NCBI RefSeq assembly: GCF_022549225.1
Contig: NZ_JAKZFD010000010.1
Span: forward strand, 62,001 to 126,000
DNA: 64,000 nt
Direction of reading: 5' to 3'
Source of the DNA: Pelomonas sp. CA6
GTDB taxonomy: Bacteria; Pseudomonadota; Gammaproteobacteria; Burkholderiales; Burkholderiaceae_C
The translations under genes were made by a program, and so were the position numbers. The number at the start of each line of letters is the position of its first letter. Within the stretch, counting starts at the first letter, position 1. Below are positions 10,232 through 20,113 of the stretch, in pieces. Under the pieces are notes generated by a model. The model ran no database searches. It was not told the DNA's origin and saw nothing but the letters and a program-made list of their open reading frames with translations.

Positions 10232-11623
10232 ATGAAACTGCGACTGAAAATCCTGCTGGTGGCCATCCTGCCGCTGATCGTGGCGCTGTGCCTGATCGCC
10301 TGGGCCGTGGTGCAGCAGGAGAAGGAACTGCTGCAGCGCGAGCGCGCCGCGGTCCACAGCGCCTACATGGAGGCGCGCCGCGATGAGCTGCGCCACTACG
10401 TGGAGCTGGCGGTCAGCAACATCAGGCCGCTGTACGAGCAGTCCCAGGGCCTGGACGAGCCGGCGCGCGCCGCCGCCGCCGCGCAGGCGTTGCAGCAGCT
10501 GGCGCGGCTGGACTATGGTGCCGACGGCTACTTCTTCGTCTACGACCTGCAGGGCCGGGTGCTGATGCACTCGCGCCAGCCCGAGCTGCTGGGCCAGAAC
10601 CTGTGGGAGATGCGCGACCCCAGCGGCGAACCGACGATACAGCGCCTGATCGGCCGCGCGATGGCCGGCGGCGGCTTTGTGGAATACCCCTGGCGCAAGC
10701 CCTCCAGTGACCAGGTGGCGCCCAAGCTGGGCTATGTGGTGGCGCTGCAGGGCTGGAACTGGATGATAGGCACGGGCCTGTACCTGGACGGCATCCAGGC
10801 CACGCTGGACCATCTGGAGCAGGAGGCGCAGCGCAACATCGCGCGCACGCTGTGGTGGATCGCCGGCATCGCGCTGGCCGCGGTGCTGCTGATCAGCATC
10901 AGCGGGCTGGCGCTCAACCTCAGCGAGCAGCGCATCGCCGAGCACAAGTTGCGCACCCTGGCCCACCAGGTGGTGCATTCGCAGGAACAGGAGCGCGCCC
11001 ACCTGGCGCGCGAGCTGCATGACGGCATCAGCCAGAACCTGGTGTCGATCAAGCTGCTGATCGAATCCGCGCAGCGCGAGGGCCAGCAGGCCGGGCCACT
11101 GCAGCAGGCCGCGCAGCGCCTCAGCGGCTGCCTGCACGAGGTGCGGCGCATCTCGCACCGGCTGCGCCCGGCGCTGCTCGACACGCTGGGGCTGCCGGCC
11201 GCGCTGGCCCATCTGGCCCAGGAGTTTTCGGAGATCGACGGGCTCTCGGTCAGCGCCCCGGTGCTGGGCACGCCGCGCGAGCTGCCGGAGGTGGTCAACA
11301 CCGTGCTGTTCCGCGTCGCCCAGGAGGCGCTGACCAATGTGGCCAAGCATGCCGGAGCGTCCAACCTGGAGCTGGCACTGGAGTTCCGCGCCGACGGCGG
11401 CGTCGCCATGCGCGTGCTCGACGACGGGCGCGGCTTCGACGCCGAGGCGGTGCAGGCCGACCCGCGCCGCGGCATCGGGCTGCGCAACATGCGCGAGCGC
11501 ATGGTGTCCATCGGCGGCCATCTGGAACTGCAGAGCGGCGTGGGCCATGGCACCCAGGTGGAGGCGCTGGTCGACGTCGACCAACTGGCCCATCTGGCGC
11601 GCGACAATCCGGCCCATGACTGA
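10232..11623 (+). CDS. Cache-domain sensor histidine kinase, NarX/DegS type (463 aa)
   Basis: The first helix (7-27) is followed by a periplasmic single Cache domain at about 31-200 ([33 protein letters not shown]). A second helix lies at 206-226, then a HisKA_3 domain with His263 in [13 protein letters not shown], and a HATPase with DDGRGFD and [11 protein letters not shown]. Such kinases sense small molecules, often carboxylates, outside the inner membrane. Its last 8 bp overlap the regulator gene (ATGACTGA), so the two are translationally coupled. cstA follows directly, which suggests the pair controls uptake of pyruvate or a related metabolite. That link is inference from position. Confidence 0.93.
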   Translation: MKLRLKILLVAILPLIVALCLIAWAVVQQEKELLQRERAAVHSAYMEARRDELRHYVELAVSNIRPLYEQSQGLDEPARAAAAAQALQQLARLDYGADGYFFVYDLQGRVLMHSRQPELLGQNLWEMRDPSGEPTIQRLIGRAMAGGGFVEYPWRKPSSDQVAPKLGYVVALQGWNWMIGTGLYLDGIQATLDHLEQEAQRNIARTLWWIAGIALAAVLLISISGLALNLSEQRIAEHKLRTLAHQVVHSQEQERAHLARELHDGISQNLVSIKLLIESAQREGQQAGPLQQAAQRLSGCLHEVRRISHRLRPALLDTLGLPAALAHLAQEFSEIDGLSVSAPVLGTPRELPEVVNTVLFRVAQEALTNVAKHAGASNLELALEFRADGGVAMRVLDDGRGFDAEAVQADPRRGIGLRNMRERMVSIGGHLELQSGVGHGTQVEALVDVDQLAHLARDNPAHD

Positions 11624-12251
11624 GGCCCTGCGCATCCTGCTCGTCGATGACCATCCGCTGGTCCGCGAAGGCCTGCGCGCGCGCCTGCAGGCCGAGGGCG
11701 GCTACGAGGTGGTGGCCGAGGCCGGCGACGCCGAGTCGGCGATGCAGGCCCTGGTGCGCGAACAGCCCGAGCTGGTGGTGATGGACGTGGGCCTGAAGCA
11801 GGGCAATGGCATCGAGCTGGCGGCGCAGATGCTGGCACGCCGGCCCGAGCTGCACCTGCTGATGTTCAGCATGTACGACAACCCCGAGTACGTGCAGCGC
11901 GCGCTGCAGGCTGGCGCGCGCGGCTACGTGCTGAAGGACGCGTCGGCCGGCGAGATCCTGGTGGCGATCGAGGCGGTGCGCGCCGGCGGCACCTTCCTGA
12001 GCCCGGGCGTATCGCGGCGCATGTTCCGCGCCCAGGCGCCGCGTCCCATCCTGACCCCGCGCGAGAGCGAGATCCTCAGCGCGCTGGCGCGCGGTGAAAC
12101 CAGCAAGCAGATCGCCCGCGCGCTGGACCTGTCGGTGCGCACCGTGGAGACGCACCGCCAGAACATCAAGCGCAAGCTGGACCTGGAAGGCCCGGCCGAG
12201 CTGATGCGCTATGCGCTGGCGCACGCGCGCGAACCGGGCGGCGACCGCTGA
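11616..12251 (+). CDS. NarL/FixJ-family response regulator (211 aa)
   Basis: The receiver domain has acidic pocket DDH at 11-13, phospho-acceptor Asp57 in VVMDVGL, and Lys in GYVLKDAS. The LuxR-type helix-turn-helix at about 142-200 contains LTPRESEILSALARGETSKQ and VRTVETHRQNIKRKL. The protein is phosphorylated by the kinase encoded immediately upstream (8-bp overlap). The likely target is the cstA promoter in the 187-bp gap that follows, although no clear repeat operator stands out there. Confidence 0.95.
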   Translation: MTEALRILLVDDHPLVREGLRARLQAEGGYEVVAEAGDAESAMQALVREQPELVVMDVGLKQGNGIELAAQMLARRPELHLLMFSMYDNPEYVQRALQAGARGYVLKDASAGEILVAIEAVRAGGTFLSPGVSRRMFRAQAPRPILTPRESEILSALARGETSKQIARALDLSVRTVETHRQNIKRKLDLEGPAELMRYALAHAREPGGDR

Positions 12252-12438
12252 ACCTGCGACGTCCCGCCCGCGGCGCGGGTGGACCTAGGGTTGACCCCTA
12301 AGCGGCGGCACGTAGAGCCCACCGGGAGGTAGACGGATGCCGGGCCGGCGCCGGCCGGGAACACTGGCGGGCTGTCAGCAGACTCCGCGCGTCCGCGCCC
12401 ATCCCCTCGGCGGCGACGCGCGATACAAGGAGACAACC

Positions 12439-14517
12439 ATGTCCAGGTTCAGTCGCCACCTCGCTTGGGCGGGAGTGGCTGTTTTGGGTGCGTTCGCGCT
12501 GGGCACCGTGGCCCTCGCGCGCGGCGAGGCAATCAGCGCGCTGTGGGTGGTGGTCGCCGCCATCTGCGTCTACCTGATCGGCTATCGCTACTACAGCCTC
12601 TTCATCGCGCAGCGCGTGCTGGGCCTGGACCCGACGCGCCAGACGCCGGCCTGGCGCCACAACGACGGGCTGGACTTCGTGCCCACCAACAAGCACGTGC
12701 TCTACGGCCACCACTTTGCCGCGATCGCGGGCGCCGGTCCGCTGGTGGGGCCGGTGCTGGCCGCGCAGATGGGCTATCTGCCGGGCCTGCTGTGGATCCT
12801 GGCCGGCGTGGTCTTCGCCGGTGCGGTGCAGGACTTCATCGTGCTCTTCATCTCCACGCGCCGCGATGGCCGCTCGCTGGGCGACCTGGTCAAGCAGGAG
12901 ATGGGCACGGTGCCGGGCCTGATCGCGCTGTTCGGCGCCTTCATGATCATGATCATCATCCTGGCGGTGCTGGCGCTGATCGTGGTGAAGGCCCTGGCCG
13001 AATCGCCCTGGGGCACCTTCACGGTGGCCGCCACCATCCCGGTGGCGCTGTTCATGGGCGTCTACCTGCGCTACATCCGCCCGGGCCGCATCGGCGAGGT
13101 CTCGGTGATCGGCTTCGTGCTGCTGATGCTGGCCATCGTGGGCGGGCAGTGGGTGCATGAGAGCCCGACGCTGGCGCCGCTGTTCACCTATGACGGCAAG
13201 GCGCTGACCTGGATGCTGATCGGCTACGGCTTCGTCGCCGCGTCCATCCCGGTGTGGCTGCTGCTGGCGCCGCGCGACTACCTGTCCACCTTCCTGAAGA
13301 TCGGCACCATCGTCGCGCTGGCGGTGGGCATCGTGATCGTCGCGCCGACGCTGCAGATGCCCGCGGTCACCCAGTTCGCTGCCGGCAACGGCCCGGTCTG
13401 GGCGGGCGACCTCTTTCCCTTCCTCTTCATCACCATCGCCTGCGGCGCCGTGTCCGGCTTCCACGCGCTGATCTCTTCGGGCACCACGCCCAAGATGCTG
13501 GAGAACGAGACCCACGCCCGCTACATCGGCTACGGCGGCATGCTGGCCGAGAGCTTTGTCGCGGTGATGGCGCTGGTGGCCGCCTCCTGCATCGAGCCGG
13601 GGGTCTACTTCGCGATGAACAGCCCGGCCGCGATGGTCGGCAAGACGCCCGAGGCGGTGGCGGCCACGCTGTCCACCTGGGGCTTCGTGATCACGCCCGA
13701 GATGCTGGTGCAGACCGCCAAGGACGTCGGCGAGCACACCATCCTGGCCCGCGCCGGCGGCGCGCCGACGCTGGCCGTGGGCATGGCCCACATCCTGCAC
13801 CAGGTCGTCGGCGGCAAGGCCCTGATGGCCTTCTGGTACCACTTCGCGATCCTGTTCGAGGCGCTGTTCATCCTCACCGCCGTCGACGCCGGCACGCGCG
13901 CGGGCCGCTTCATGCTGCAGGACCTGCTGGGCAGCTTCGTGCCCGCGCTCAAGCGCACCGAGTCGCTGCCGGCCAACCTGATCGCCACCGCCTTGTGCGT
14001 CGCGGCCTGGGGCTACTTCCTCTACCAGGGCGTGGTCGACCCGCTGGGCGGCATCAACACCCTGTGGCCGCTGTTCGGCATCGCCAACCAGATGCTGGCC
14101 GCCGTCGCATTGATGCTGGGTACCGTGGTGCTGTTCCGCATGAAGAAGGATCGCTACGCCTGGGTCACCGTGCTGCCGGCCCTCTGGCTGCTGATCTGCA
14201 CGATGAGCGCCGGCTGGCAGAAGATCTTCTCGCCCGACGTGCGCGTGGGCTTCCTGGCCCATGCCAGCAAGTACGCCGATGCGCTGGCCCAGGGCCAGGT
14301 GCTGGCCCCGGCCAAGAGTCTGGGCGCGATGGAGCGGGTGATCTTCAACGACCGCCTGGACGCCGCGCTGTGCGCGCTGTTCATGTTCGTCGTGGTCAGC
14401 ATCCTGGTCTACAGCGTCAAGTCGGTGCTGGCCGCGCGCGCCAGCCGTGAGCCCAGCGTCAACGAGGTGCCCTATCAGGCCCTGCCCGAAGGCGCCCGCG
14501 CCGCCGCCCATGCGTAA
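12439..14517 (+). CDS. cstA: CstA-family pyruvate/peptide transporter (692 aa)
   Basis: This is a large inner-membrane carrier with about 16-18 helices. HFAAIAGAGPLVGPVLAAQMG is the conserved CstA signature. FLFITIACGAVSGFHALISS, LFEALFILTAVDAGTRAGRF and GIANQMLAAVALMLG are also typical. AAGGAGA lies seven bases before the ATG at 12439. CstA and its relative BtsT import pyruvate, or peptides during carbon starvation, using a proton gradient. The preceding two-component pair and the overlapping small YbdD-like gene form a functional set. The stop codon overlaps the next start as ATGCGTAA. Confidence 0.96.
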   Translation: MSRFSRHLAWAGVAVLGAFALGTVALARGEAISALWVVVAAICVYLIGYRYYSLFIAQRVLGLDPTRQTPAWRHNDGLDFVPTNKHVLYGHHFAAIAGAGPLVGPVLAAQMGYLPGLLWILAGVVFAGAVQDFIVLFISTRRDGRSLGDLVKQEMGTVPGLIALFGAFMIMIIILAVLALIVVKALAESPWGTFTVAATIPVALFMGVYLRYIRPGRIGEVSVIGFVLLMLAIVGGQWVHESPTLAPLFTYDGKALTWMLIGYGFVAASIPVWLLLAPRDYLSTFLKIGTIVALAVGIVIVAPTLQMPAVTQFAAGNGPVWAGDLFPFLFITIACGAVSGFHALISSGTTPKMLENETHARYIGYGGMLAESFVAVMALVAASCIEPGVYFAMNSPAAMVGKTPEAVAATLSTWGFVITPEMLVQTAKDVGEHTILARAGGAPTLAVGMAHILHQVVGGKALMAFWYHFAILFEALFILTAVDAGTRAGRFMLQDLLGSFVPALKRTESLPANLIATALCVAAWGYFLYQGVVDPLGGINTLWPLFGIANQMLAAVALMLGTVVLFRMKKDRYAWVTVLPALWLLICTMSAGWQKIFSPDVRVGFLAHASKYADALAQGQVLAPAKSLGAMERVIFNDRLDAALCALFMFVVVSILVYSVKSVLAARASREPSVNEVPYQALPEGARAAAHA

Positions 14518-14740
14518 GCCCGCCTCGGCCGGTCCGTCCCGCGCGCCGCTGGCGGCGCTGGGCCAGGCCGGCCGCTACCTGACGCAGAGCCTGCGCCTGA
14601 TGGTGGGCGTGCCCGACTACGGCAGCTATCTGGCACACATGCAGCGCACCCACCCGGACCAGGCGCCGATGAGCTACGAGGACTTCTTCCGCGAGCGCCA
14701 GCAGGCGCGCTACGGCTCGCGCACCGGGCGCTGCTGCTGA
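14510..14740 (+). CDS. YbdD/YjiX-family small protein, CstA partner (76 aa)
   Basis: It starts within the last 8 bp of cstA, indicating coupled translation. The core QSLRLMVGVPDYGSYLAHMQ followed by HPDQAPMSYEDFFRERQQAR is the signature of the YbdD/YjiX family, which nearly always accompanies CstA or BtsT. It has no membrane helix. The protein ends in Cys-Cys, whereas family members often end in a CC(F) motif. It is probably a modulator or subunit of the transporter, and its molecular role is unknown. Confidence 0.92.
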   Translation: MRKPASAGPSRAPLAALGQAGRYLTQSLRLMVGVPDYGSYLAHMQRTHPDQAPMSYEDFFRERQQARYGSRTGRCC

Positions 14741-14871
14741 CGTGGCGCGGCGCCGGAGGCACCCCTCGCGCAGCAGGGGCGGGCGTTGCGGCTCCGCGGC
14801 TCGCGGCCTACAGTGGTGGCGAGGCCTCTTCAGCGGCCAGGGTGGCCGTGCGGGCCTGCGAGGAGTCTCCC

Positions 14872-15378
14872 ATGCGCAAACGCATCTACTGGCTGCTGCC
14901 CGACCACCAGAGCGCCCGGCACTGCCTGAACGAACTGCTGCTGGCCCGCATCCCGGTGCAGCAGATCCATGTGATGGCCGAGGAGGGCGCCGAGATGGCC
15001 GGGCTGCCGGCGGCCTCGGTGCTGCAGACCTCCGACCTGGTCGAATCGGCGGAAAGTGGGCTGTTGATCGGGGCCGGGCTGGGCGCCGCGGCCGGTGTGG
15101 CGTCGGCCTACAGCCTGGCCGTCGCGGCGCCGGCGGGGCTGGTGATTGCGCTGGCTGCGCTGGGCGCGGTGCTGGGCACCTGGTCGTCCAGCATGATCGG
15201 CAGTTCCACGCCGAGCCGGCGCCTGCGCCGCTTCGAACATGCGATCGCGCGCGGCCAGTACCTGATGATGGTGGACGTGCCGCGCCAGCGCGTCGAGGAG
15301 ATCGAGGCGCTGCTTGCCAGCACCCATCCGGAGGCGCGGCTGCAGGGCCTGGAGCCCAATGTGCCGGTGTTCCCTTGA
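14872..15378 (+). CDS. Hypothetical membrane protein with Gly-zipper-like helices (168 aa)
   Basis: GAGGAGT precedes the ATG at 14872. The N-terminal 45 residues form a small alpha/beta unit (RIYWLLPDHQSARHCLNELL). Two hydrophobic Gly/Ala-rich segments follow at about 63-98, and the C-terminal part contains RRFEHAIARGQYLMMVDVPR. The arrangement resembles DUF1269-like or general-stress-type membrane proteins, with two short helices between soluble ferredoxin-like parts, but I do not recognise it with certainty. It is followed by a strong hairpin and is probably monocistronic. Confidence 0.72.
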   Translation: MRKRIYWLLPDHQSARHCLNELLLARIPVQQIHVMAEEGAEMAGLPAASVLQTSDLVESAESGLLIGAGLGAAAGVASAYSLAVAAPAGLVIALAALGAVLGTWSSSMIGSSTPSRRLRRFEHAIARGQYLMMVDVPRQRVEEIEALLASTHPEARLQGLEPNVPVFP

Positions 15379-15388
15379 GCACCACCCC

Positions 15389-15410
15389 GGCCACCGCGTT
15401 CGCGGTGGCC
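15389..15410 (+). terminator. Hairpin after the 168-aa membrane protein gene
   Basis: GGCCACCG and CGGTGGCC pair across a short loop, 10 bp past the stop codon. No T-run follows. It is probably a terminator or 3' stabiliser. Confidence 0.5.
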
Positions 15411-15457
15411 CTCCCAGCGTCCCCACGCCCGGCGGAGATTTCCGCTGCTGCCTGCGG

Positions 15458-15471
15458 GAATGTATACATTC
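15458..15471. promoter_or_regulatory. Perfect 14-bp palindrome, candidate operator site 1
   Basis: GAATGTATACATTC is its own reverse complement. It lies in the 305-bp gap before the nucleobase permease. The TGTATACA core recurs at 15606-15613, 145 bp away centre to centre. Such short symmetric AT-rich sites in a 70 % GC genome are typical of GntR-family operators. The remaining gap sequence (15472-15602) holds nothing else I can assign. Confidence 0.6.
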
Positions 15472-15602
15472 TCCTCACGCTGTCCACCGGGCTTGGTCGT
15501 TCAGACCTGGCTTGTCGTCGGCCCTGTCAGCCTGGTCGGTGACGAATTCCCAAGATCATCCGGTGCTGAGTTCTGGCTAACCCTCGGTTCTTCTGCGTAC
15601 GG

Positions 15603-15616
15603 TTTTGTATACATTC
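15603..15616. promoter_or_regulatory. Candidate operator site 2 (TGTATACA core)
   Basis: TTTTGTATACATTC shares the core and right arm of site 1. It lies about 70 bp before the permease start. The pair suggests dimer binding at two sites, possibly with looping, by a nucleobase-responsive repressor. No such regulator is encoded next to it. Confidence 0.6.
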
Positions 15617-15683
15617 TGCGGGCGGCCGTCGGGTCTGTCCTGGCGCGCCGGGCGCCGCCAACAGACGCAGAGGAGACCCGTCG

Positions 15684-17156
15684 ATGTCGACACCCGTGGT
15701 CCACCCCGTGGACGAGAGACTGCCCGCCGGTCGCCTGGCGGCCCTGGGTTTGCAGCATGTGCTGGTGATGTATGCCGGTGCCGTCGCCGTCCCGCTGATC
15801 GTCGGGCGGGCGCTCAAGCTGACGCCCGAGCAGGTGGCGTTGCTGATCAGCGCCGACCTGCTGTGCTGCGGCCTGGTGACGCTGATCCAGTCGCTGGGTG
15901 TGACGCGCTGGTTCGGCATCCGGCTGCCGGTGATGATGGGCGTCACCTTCGCCGCGGTGGGCCCGATGCTGGCCTTCGCCAACGCGATGCCGGGCGTGGA
16001 GGGCGCGCGCGCGATCTTCGGCGCCATCATCGGTGCGGGCGTGATCTCCATGCTGCTGGCGCCGCTGATCGGCCGGTTGCTGCGCTTCTTCCCGCCGGTG
16101 GTCACCGGCACCATCATCGCGATCATCGGCATCAGCCTGATGCGCGTGGGCGTGGGCTGGGCCATGGGCGGGCCGGCCCAGCTGGCGCAGACCGTGGACC
16201 TGCCCCGGCTGGTGGCGATGGTGGACCAGGCCAAGGCCGCGGCCGCGGCGGGGGGCGCGCTGAAGCTGCCCGGCCCCATCCCGATGAGCGACAACCCGGC
16301 CTATGGGGCGCTGGACAACATGGCCATCGCCGCGGCGGTGCTGGTCTTCGTGCTGCTGCTGGTGCGCTATGCCCGCGGCTTCGTCTGCAATATCGCGGTG
16401 CTGCTGGGCATCGTCATGGGCTGCGCGCTCGCCGTGGCCACCGGCAAGATGAACTTCGACAAGGTGGCGAAGGCGCATTGGCTGGACCTGGTAACGCCCC
16501 TGAGCTTCGGCATGCCCACCTTCGACGGCGTGATGATCCTGACCATGGTGCTGGTGATGATCGTGGTGATGATCGAATCGACCGGCATGTTCCTCGCGCT
16601 GTCCGAGATCACCGGGCGTCGCATCACCACGCAGGAGCTCGCCGCCGGGCTGCGCTGCGATGGCCTGGGCACGCTGATCGGTGGCCTCTTCAACACCTTC
16701 CCCTACACCAGCTTCAGCCAGAACGTGGGCCTGGTGGGCGTCACCGGCGTGCGCAGCCGCTGGGTGTGCGTGGCCGGCGGGCTGATCATGATCGTGCTGG
16801 GCCTGATCCCCAAGATGGCGGCGCTGGTCGAGTCCATCCCGCAGTTCGTGCTCGGCGGCGCCGGCCTGGTGATGTTCGGCATGGTCGCGGCGACCGGCAT
16901 ACGCATCCTGTCCACGGTCGACTACAAGGGCAACCGCAACAACCTCTATGTCGTCGCGCTGTCGATCGGCTTTGGGCTGATCCCGCTGGTCGCGCCGCGC
17001 TGGACGCAGCAGATGGCGCACGGGCTGCATCCGCTGCTGGAGAGCGGCATCCTGCTGACGGCGCTGTCCGCGCTGGTCCTCAACGTGTTCTTCAACGGCC
17101 TTGGCGGCGACGCCCGGGCTTCGGTCGACGCCGCCAAGACCGTGGAAGCGCACTGA
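15684..17156 (+). CDS. NCS2/NAT-family xanthine/uracil permease (490 aa)
   Basis: This inner-membrane nucleobase:cation symporter has about 14 helices. The NAT signature appears as QNVGLVGVTG, matching the (Q/E/P)NxGxxxxT(R/K/G) pattern, and resembles XanQ-type xanthine permeases more than UraA. LGLQHVLVMYAGAVAVPLIV is the conserved first helix with its Gln-His pair. GAGGAG lies upstream of the ATG at 15684. Two TGTATACA sites precede it. Xanthine is the most likely substrate, with uric acid or uracil possible. It converges on ileS with a strong hairpin between them. Confidence 0.93.
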   Translation: MSTPVVHPVDERLPAGRLAALGLQHVLVMYAGAVAVPLIVGRALKLTPEQVALLISADLLCCGLVTLIQSLGVTRWFGIRLPVMMGVTFAAVGPMLAFANAMPGVEGARAIFGAIIGAGVISMLLAPLIGRLLRFFPPVVTGTIIAIIGISLMRVGVGWAMGGPAQLAQTVDLPRLVAMVDQAKAAAAAGGALKLPGPIPMSDNPAYGALDNMAIAAAVLVFVLLLVRYARGFVCNIAVLLGIVMGCALAVATGKMNFDKVAKAHWLDLVTPLSFGMPTFDGVMILTMVLVMIVVMIESTGMFLALSEITGRRITTQELAAGLRCDGLGTLIGGLFNTFPYTSFSQNVGLVGVTGVRSRWVCVAGGLIMIVLGLIPKMAALVESIPQFVLGGAGLVMFGMVAATGIRILSTVDYKGNRNNLYVVALSIGFGLIPLVAPRWTQQMAHGLHPLLESGILLTALSALVLNVFFNGLGGDARASVDAAKTVEAH

Positions 17157-17161
17157 GCGCC

Positions 17162-17183
17162 GCCGCCCCGCGGCCGGGGCGGC
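17162..17183. terminator. GC-rich hairpin between convergent permease and ileS
   Basis: A 9-bp stem (GCCGCCCCG / CGGGGCGGC) with a CGGC loop lies 5 bp after the permease stop. It probably acts as a two-way terminator, without a T-tract. Confidence 0.5.
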
Positions 17184-17199
17184 ACAAGGGCCCCGGGGC

Positions 17200-20037
17200 T
17201 CAGGCGATGCTGCGGAGCTCGCCGTCGCCGTGCAGGTTGCTGTCGCAGCGCGCGCACAGCGTCGGGTGCGCCGGGTTGGCGCCCACGTCGGCGCGGTAGT
17301 GCCAGCAGCGCTCGCACTTGGCGTGCGCGGACGGCGTGACCGTGACGCTCAGGGTTTCGGCCGGCACCAGCTGCGCCGCGGAGGTGATGAGCACGAACTT
17401 CAGGTCCTGGCCCAGGCTTTGCAGCAGGGCCAGGTCTTGCTCGTTGGCGCCTATGGTCACCTCGGCCTGCAGCGACGAGCCGATGGCGCCGGTGCCGCGC
17501 ACGTCCTCGATGGCCTTGTTGACCGCGTCGCGGATCTCGTGGATGCGGTTCCACTTGGCCGTCAGCGCGCCATCGGTCGTGCCGAAGTCCCAGTAGGTTT
17601 CGGTGAAGAGGGTGTCGCCCGCGCCCTTGTGGGCGAACACCTTCCAGGCCTCCTCGGCGGTGAAGCTGAGGAAGGGGGCCATCCAGCGCAGCATCGCGTT
17701 CGTGATGTGCCACAGCGCGGTCTGCGCCGAACGGCGTGCCTGCGACTTGGGCGCCGTGGTGTAGAGGCGGTCCTTCAGCACGTCCAGGTAGAAGGCGCCC
17801 AGGTCCTCGGAGCAGTAGACCTGCAGCTTGGCCACCACCGGATGGAACTCGTAGCGCTCGTAGTGGGCGAGGATCTCGGCCTGGAACTCGGCGGCCCGCG
17901 CCAGCGCGTAGCGGTCGGCCTCCAGCAGCAGCTTGGTCGGCACGGCCTCGGTCGCGGCGTCGAAGTCGGAGGTGTTGGCGAGCAGGAAGCGCAGCGTGTT
18001 GCGGATGCGGCGGTAGCCGTCGACGACGCGCGCGAGGATCTTGTCATCGCCAGCGATGTCGCCCGAGTAGTCGGACGCGGCCACCCACAGGCGGATGATC
18101 TCGGCGCCCAGCTTCTTGCTGGTGTCCTGCGGATCCACGCCGTTGCCGCGCGACTTGCTCATCTTGTGGCCCTTGCTGTCCACGGTGAAACCGTGGGTCA
18201 GCAGCCCCTTGTAGGGCGCGCGTCCGTTGATCGCGCAGGAGATCAGCAGCGAGCTGTGGAACCAGCCGCGGTGCTGGTCATGGCCTTCCAGGTAGAGGTC
18301 GGCCTCGGGGCCGCTGGCGTGCGCGGCGCCGGCGTGGCTGCCCTTGAGCACATGCTGGAAGGTGGAGCCGGAGTCGAACCAGACGTCCAGGATGTCCTGG
18401 CCCTTGCTGTAGTGCTCGGCGTCGGCGCCCAGCCAGTCGGCCGGGTCCAGCTTGGCCCAGGCCTCGACGCCGCCGGCTTCGACCAGCTGCGCCGCGCGCT
18501 CGATGAACGCCAGGGTGTCGGGGTGGGGTTGGCCGGTGTCCTTGTGCAGGAAGATGGGCAGCGGCACGCCCCAGGAGCGCTGGCGCGAGATGCACCAGTC
18601 GGGCCGGCCGGCGATCATGTCGCGCAGCCGCGCCTGGCCGTTCTCGGGGTAGAAGCTGGTCTGCTCGATGGCCTCCAGCGCGGTCTGACGCAGGGTCTTG
18701 TCGGCCTTGTCGACCGTGAACAGGCCGTCGCCCTCGTCCATGCGCACGAACCACTGCGCCGCGGCGCGGTAGATCACCGGGCTCTTGTGGCGCCAGCAGT
18801 GCGGATAGCTGTGGCTGATCTTGCTGTGCGCCAGCAGCCGGCCGGCGTTCTGCAGCGCCTCGGCGATCACCGCATTGGCCTTCCAGATGTGCTGGCCGGC
18901 GAACAGCGGCAACTCGGCGGCGTAGACGCCGTTGCCCTGGACCGGGTTGAGGATGTCCTTGAAGGCCAGGCCGTGGCTCACGCAGCTGTTGAAGTCGTCC
19001 AGGCCATAGGCCGGCGCCGAATGGACCACGCCGGTGCCGTCGTCGGCGGTGGCGTAGTCGGCGAGGTAGACCGGGCTCTCGCGGTCGAAGCCGGGGTCGA
19101 CATGGGCCAGCGGATGCTTGAACTTCAGCAGCTCCAGCGAGCGGCCCGGCGTGACCGCCACCACCTGGCCCGCGAGGCCCCAGCGGGCCAGGCATTTCTC
19201 CACCAGCGCCTCGGCGACGACGAAGTAGCCGCGCTCGGTGTCCACCAGCGCATAGGGCAGCTCGGGGTTGAGGTTGAGCGCCTGGTTGGCCGGGATGGTC
19301 CAGGGCGTGGTGGTCCAGATGACGGTGAAGGCGTCCTTGGCCAGGGCTGGCAGCCCGAAGGCCGCCGCGAGCTTCTGCGGTTCGGCGCAGAGGAAGGCGA
19401 CGTCGACGGCGGGGGACTGCTTGTCGGCGTACTCGATCTCGAACTCGGCTAGCGAGGAGCCGCAGTCGAAGCACCAGTAGACCGGCTTCAGCCCGCGGTA
19501 GACGAAGCCCCGCTCGAACAGGCGCTTGAGCACGCGGATTTCGCCGGCCTCGTTCTTGAAGTCCATGGTGCGGTAGGGACGCTCCCAGTCACCCAGCACG
19601 CCCAGGCGCTTGAAGTCGGCCATCTGCTGCGCGATCTGCTCCGCGGCATAGGCGCGGCTCTTGGCCTGCACCTCGTCGCGCGGCAGGCCGCGGCCGAAGG
19701 TCTTCTCGATCTGGTTTTCGATCGGCAGGCCATGGCAGTCCCAGCCGGGGATGTAGGCGGCGTCAAAGCCGGCCAGCTGGCGCGCCTTGACGATCATGTC
19801 CTTGAGGATCTTGTTGACCGCATGCCCCATGTGGATCTGGCCGTTGGCATAGGGCGGACCGTCGTGCAGCACGAACTTGGGAGCACCGCAGCGCGCGTCG
19901 CGCAGCTTCTTGTAGATGCCCTGGTCCTCCCAGTCCTGGACCCAGCCCGGCTCGCGCTTGGGCAGATCTCCGCGCATCGGGAAGGGGGTGTCGGGCAGAT
20001 TGAGGGTGGAGCGGTAGTCTTTGGCAGCGTCGGTCAT
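17200..20037 (-). CDS. ileS: Isoleucyl-tRNA synthetase (945 aa)
   Basis: This class I synthetase charges tRNA-Ile. The HIGH motif appears as [14 protein letters not shown] near residue 66 and KMSKS as [11 protein letters not shown]. The editing domain lies between, with the Thr-rich WTTTPWTIP. The tail carries zinc-binding pairs [12 protein letters not shown] and [15 protein letters not shown], the bacterial type with a C-terminal zinc finger. The length is full. It follows ribF by 76 bp in the same direction, a common arrangement. lspA, its usual downstream neighbour, lies about 7 kb away. Confidence 0.98.
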   Translation of the reverse strand: MTDAAKDYRSTLNLPDTPFPMRGDLPKREPGWVQDWEDQGIYKKLRDARCGAPKFVLHDGPPYANGQIHMGHAVNKILKDMIVKARQLAGFDAAYIPGWDCHGLPIENQIEKTFGRGLPRDEVQAKSRAYAAEQIAQQMADFKRLGVLGDWERPYRTMDFKNEAGEIRVLKRLFERGFVYRGLKPVYWCFDCGSSLAEFEIEYADKQSPAVDVAFLCAEPQKLAAAFGLPALAKDAFTVIWTTTPWTIPANQALNLNPELPYALVDTERGYFVVAEALVEKCLARWGLAGQVVAVTPGRSLELLKFKHPLAHVDPGFDRESPVYLADYATADDGTGVVHSAPAYGLDDFNSCVSHGLAFKDILNPVQGNGVYAAELPLFAGQHIWKANAVIAEALQNAGRLLAHSKISHSYPHCWRHKSPVIYRAAAQWFVRMDEGDGLFTVDKADKTLRQTALEAIEQTSFYPENGQARLRDMIAGRPDWCISRQRSWGVPLPIFLHKDTGQPHPDTLAFIERAAQLVEAGGVEAWAKLDPADWLGADAEHYSKGQDILDVWFDSGSTFQHVLKGSHAGAAHASGPEADLYLEGHDQHRGWFHSSLLISCAINGRAPYKGLLTHGFTVDSKGHKMSKSRGNGVDPQDTSKKLGAEIIRLWVAASDYSGDIAGDDKILARVVDGYRRIRNTLRFLLANTSDFDAATEAVPTKLLLEADRYALARAAEFQAEILAHYERYEFHPVVAKLQVYCSEDLGAFYLDVLKDRLYTTAPKSQARRSAQTALWHITNAMLRWMAPFLSFTAEEAWKVFAHKGAGDTLFTETYWDFGTTDGALTAKWNRIHEIRDAVNKAIEDVRGTGAIGSSLQAEVTIGANEQDLALLQSLGQDLKFVLITSAAQLVPAETLSVTVTPSAHAKCERCWHYRADVGANPAHPTLCARCDSNLHGDGELRSIA

Positions 20038-20113
20038 GGCAGCGGCAAGGGAAGGGCAGACGGCAAACGGTCTGCGTTGAAGCGGGCGGGGACGGGAGGG
20101 CGCGCGCGGCGCT

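Noticed and set aside
12252-12438. Operator or sigma-54 promoter before cstA
   Set aside because: AGGGTTGACCCCT is only partly symmetric, and no GG-N10-GC element with proper spacing was found. Not strong enough to list.
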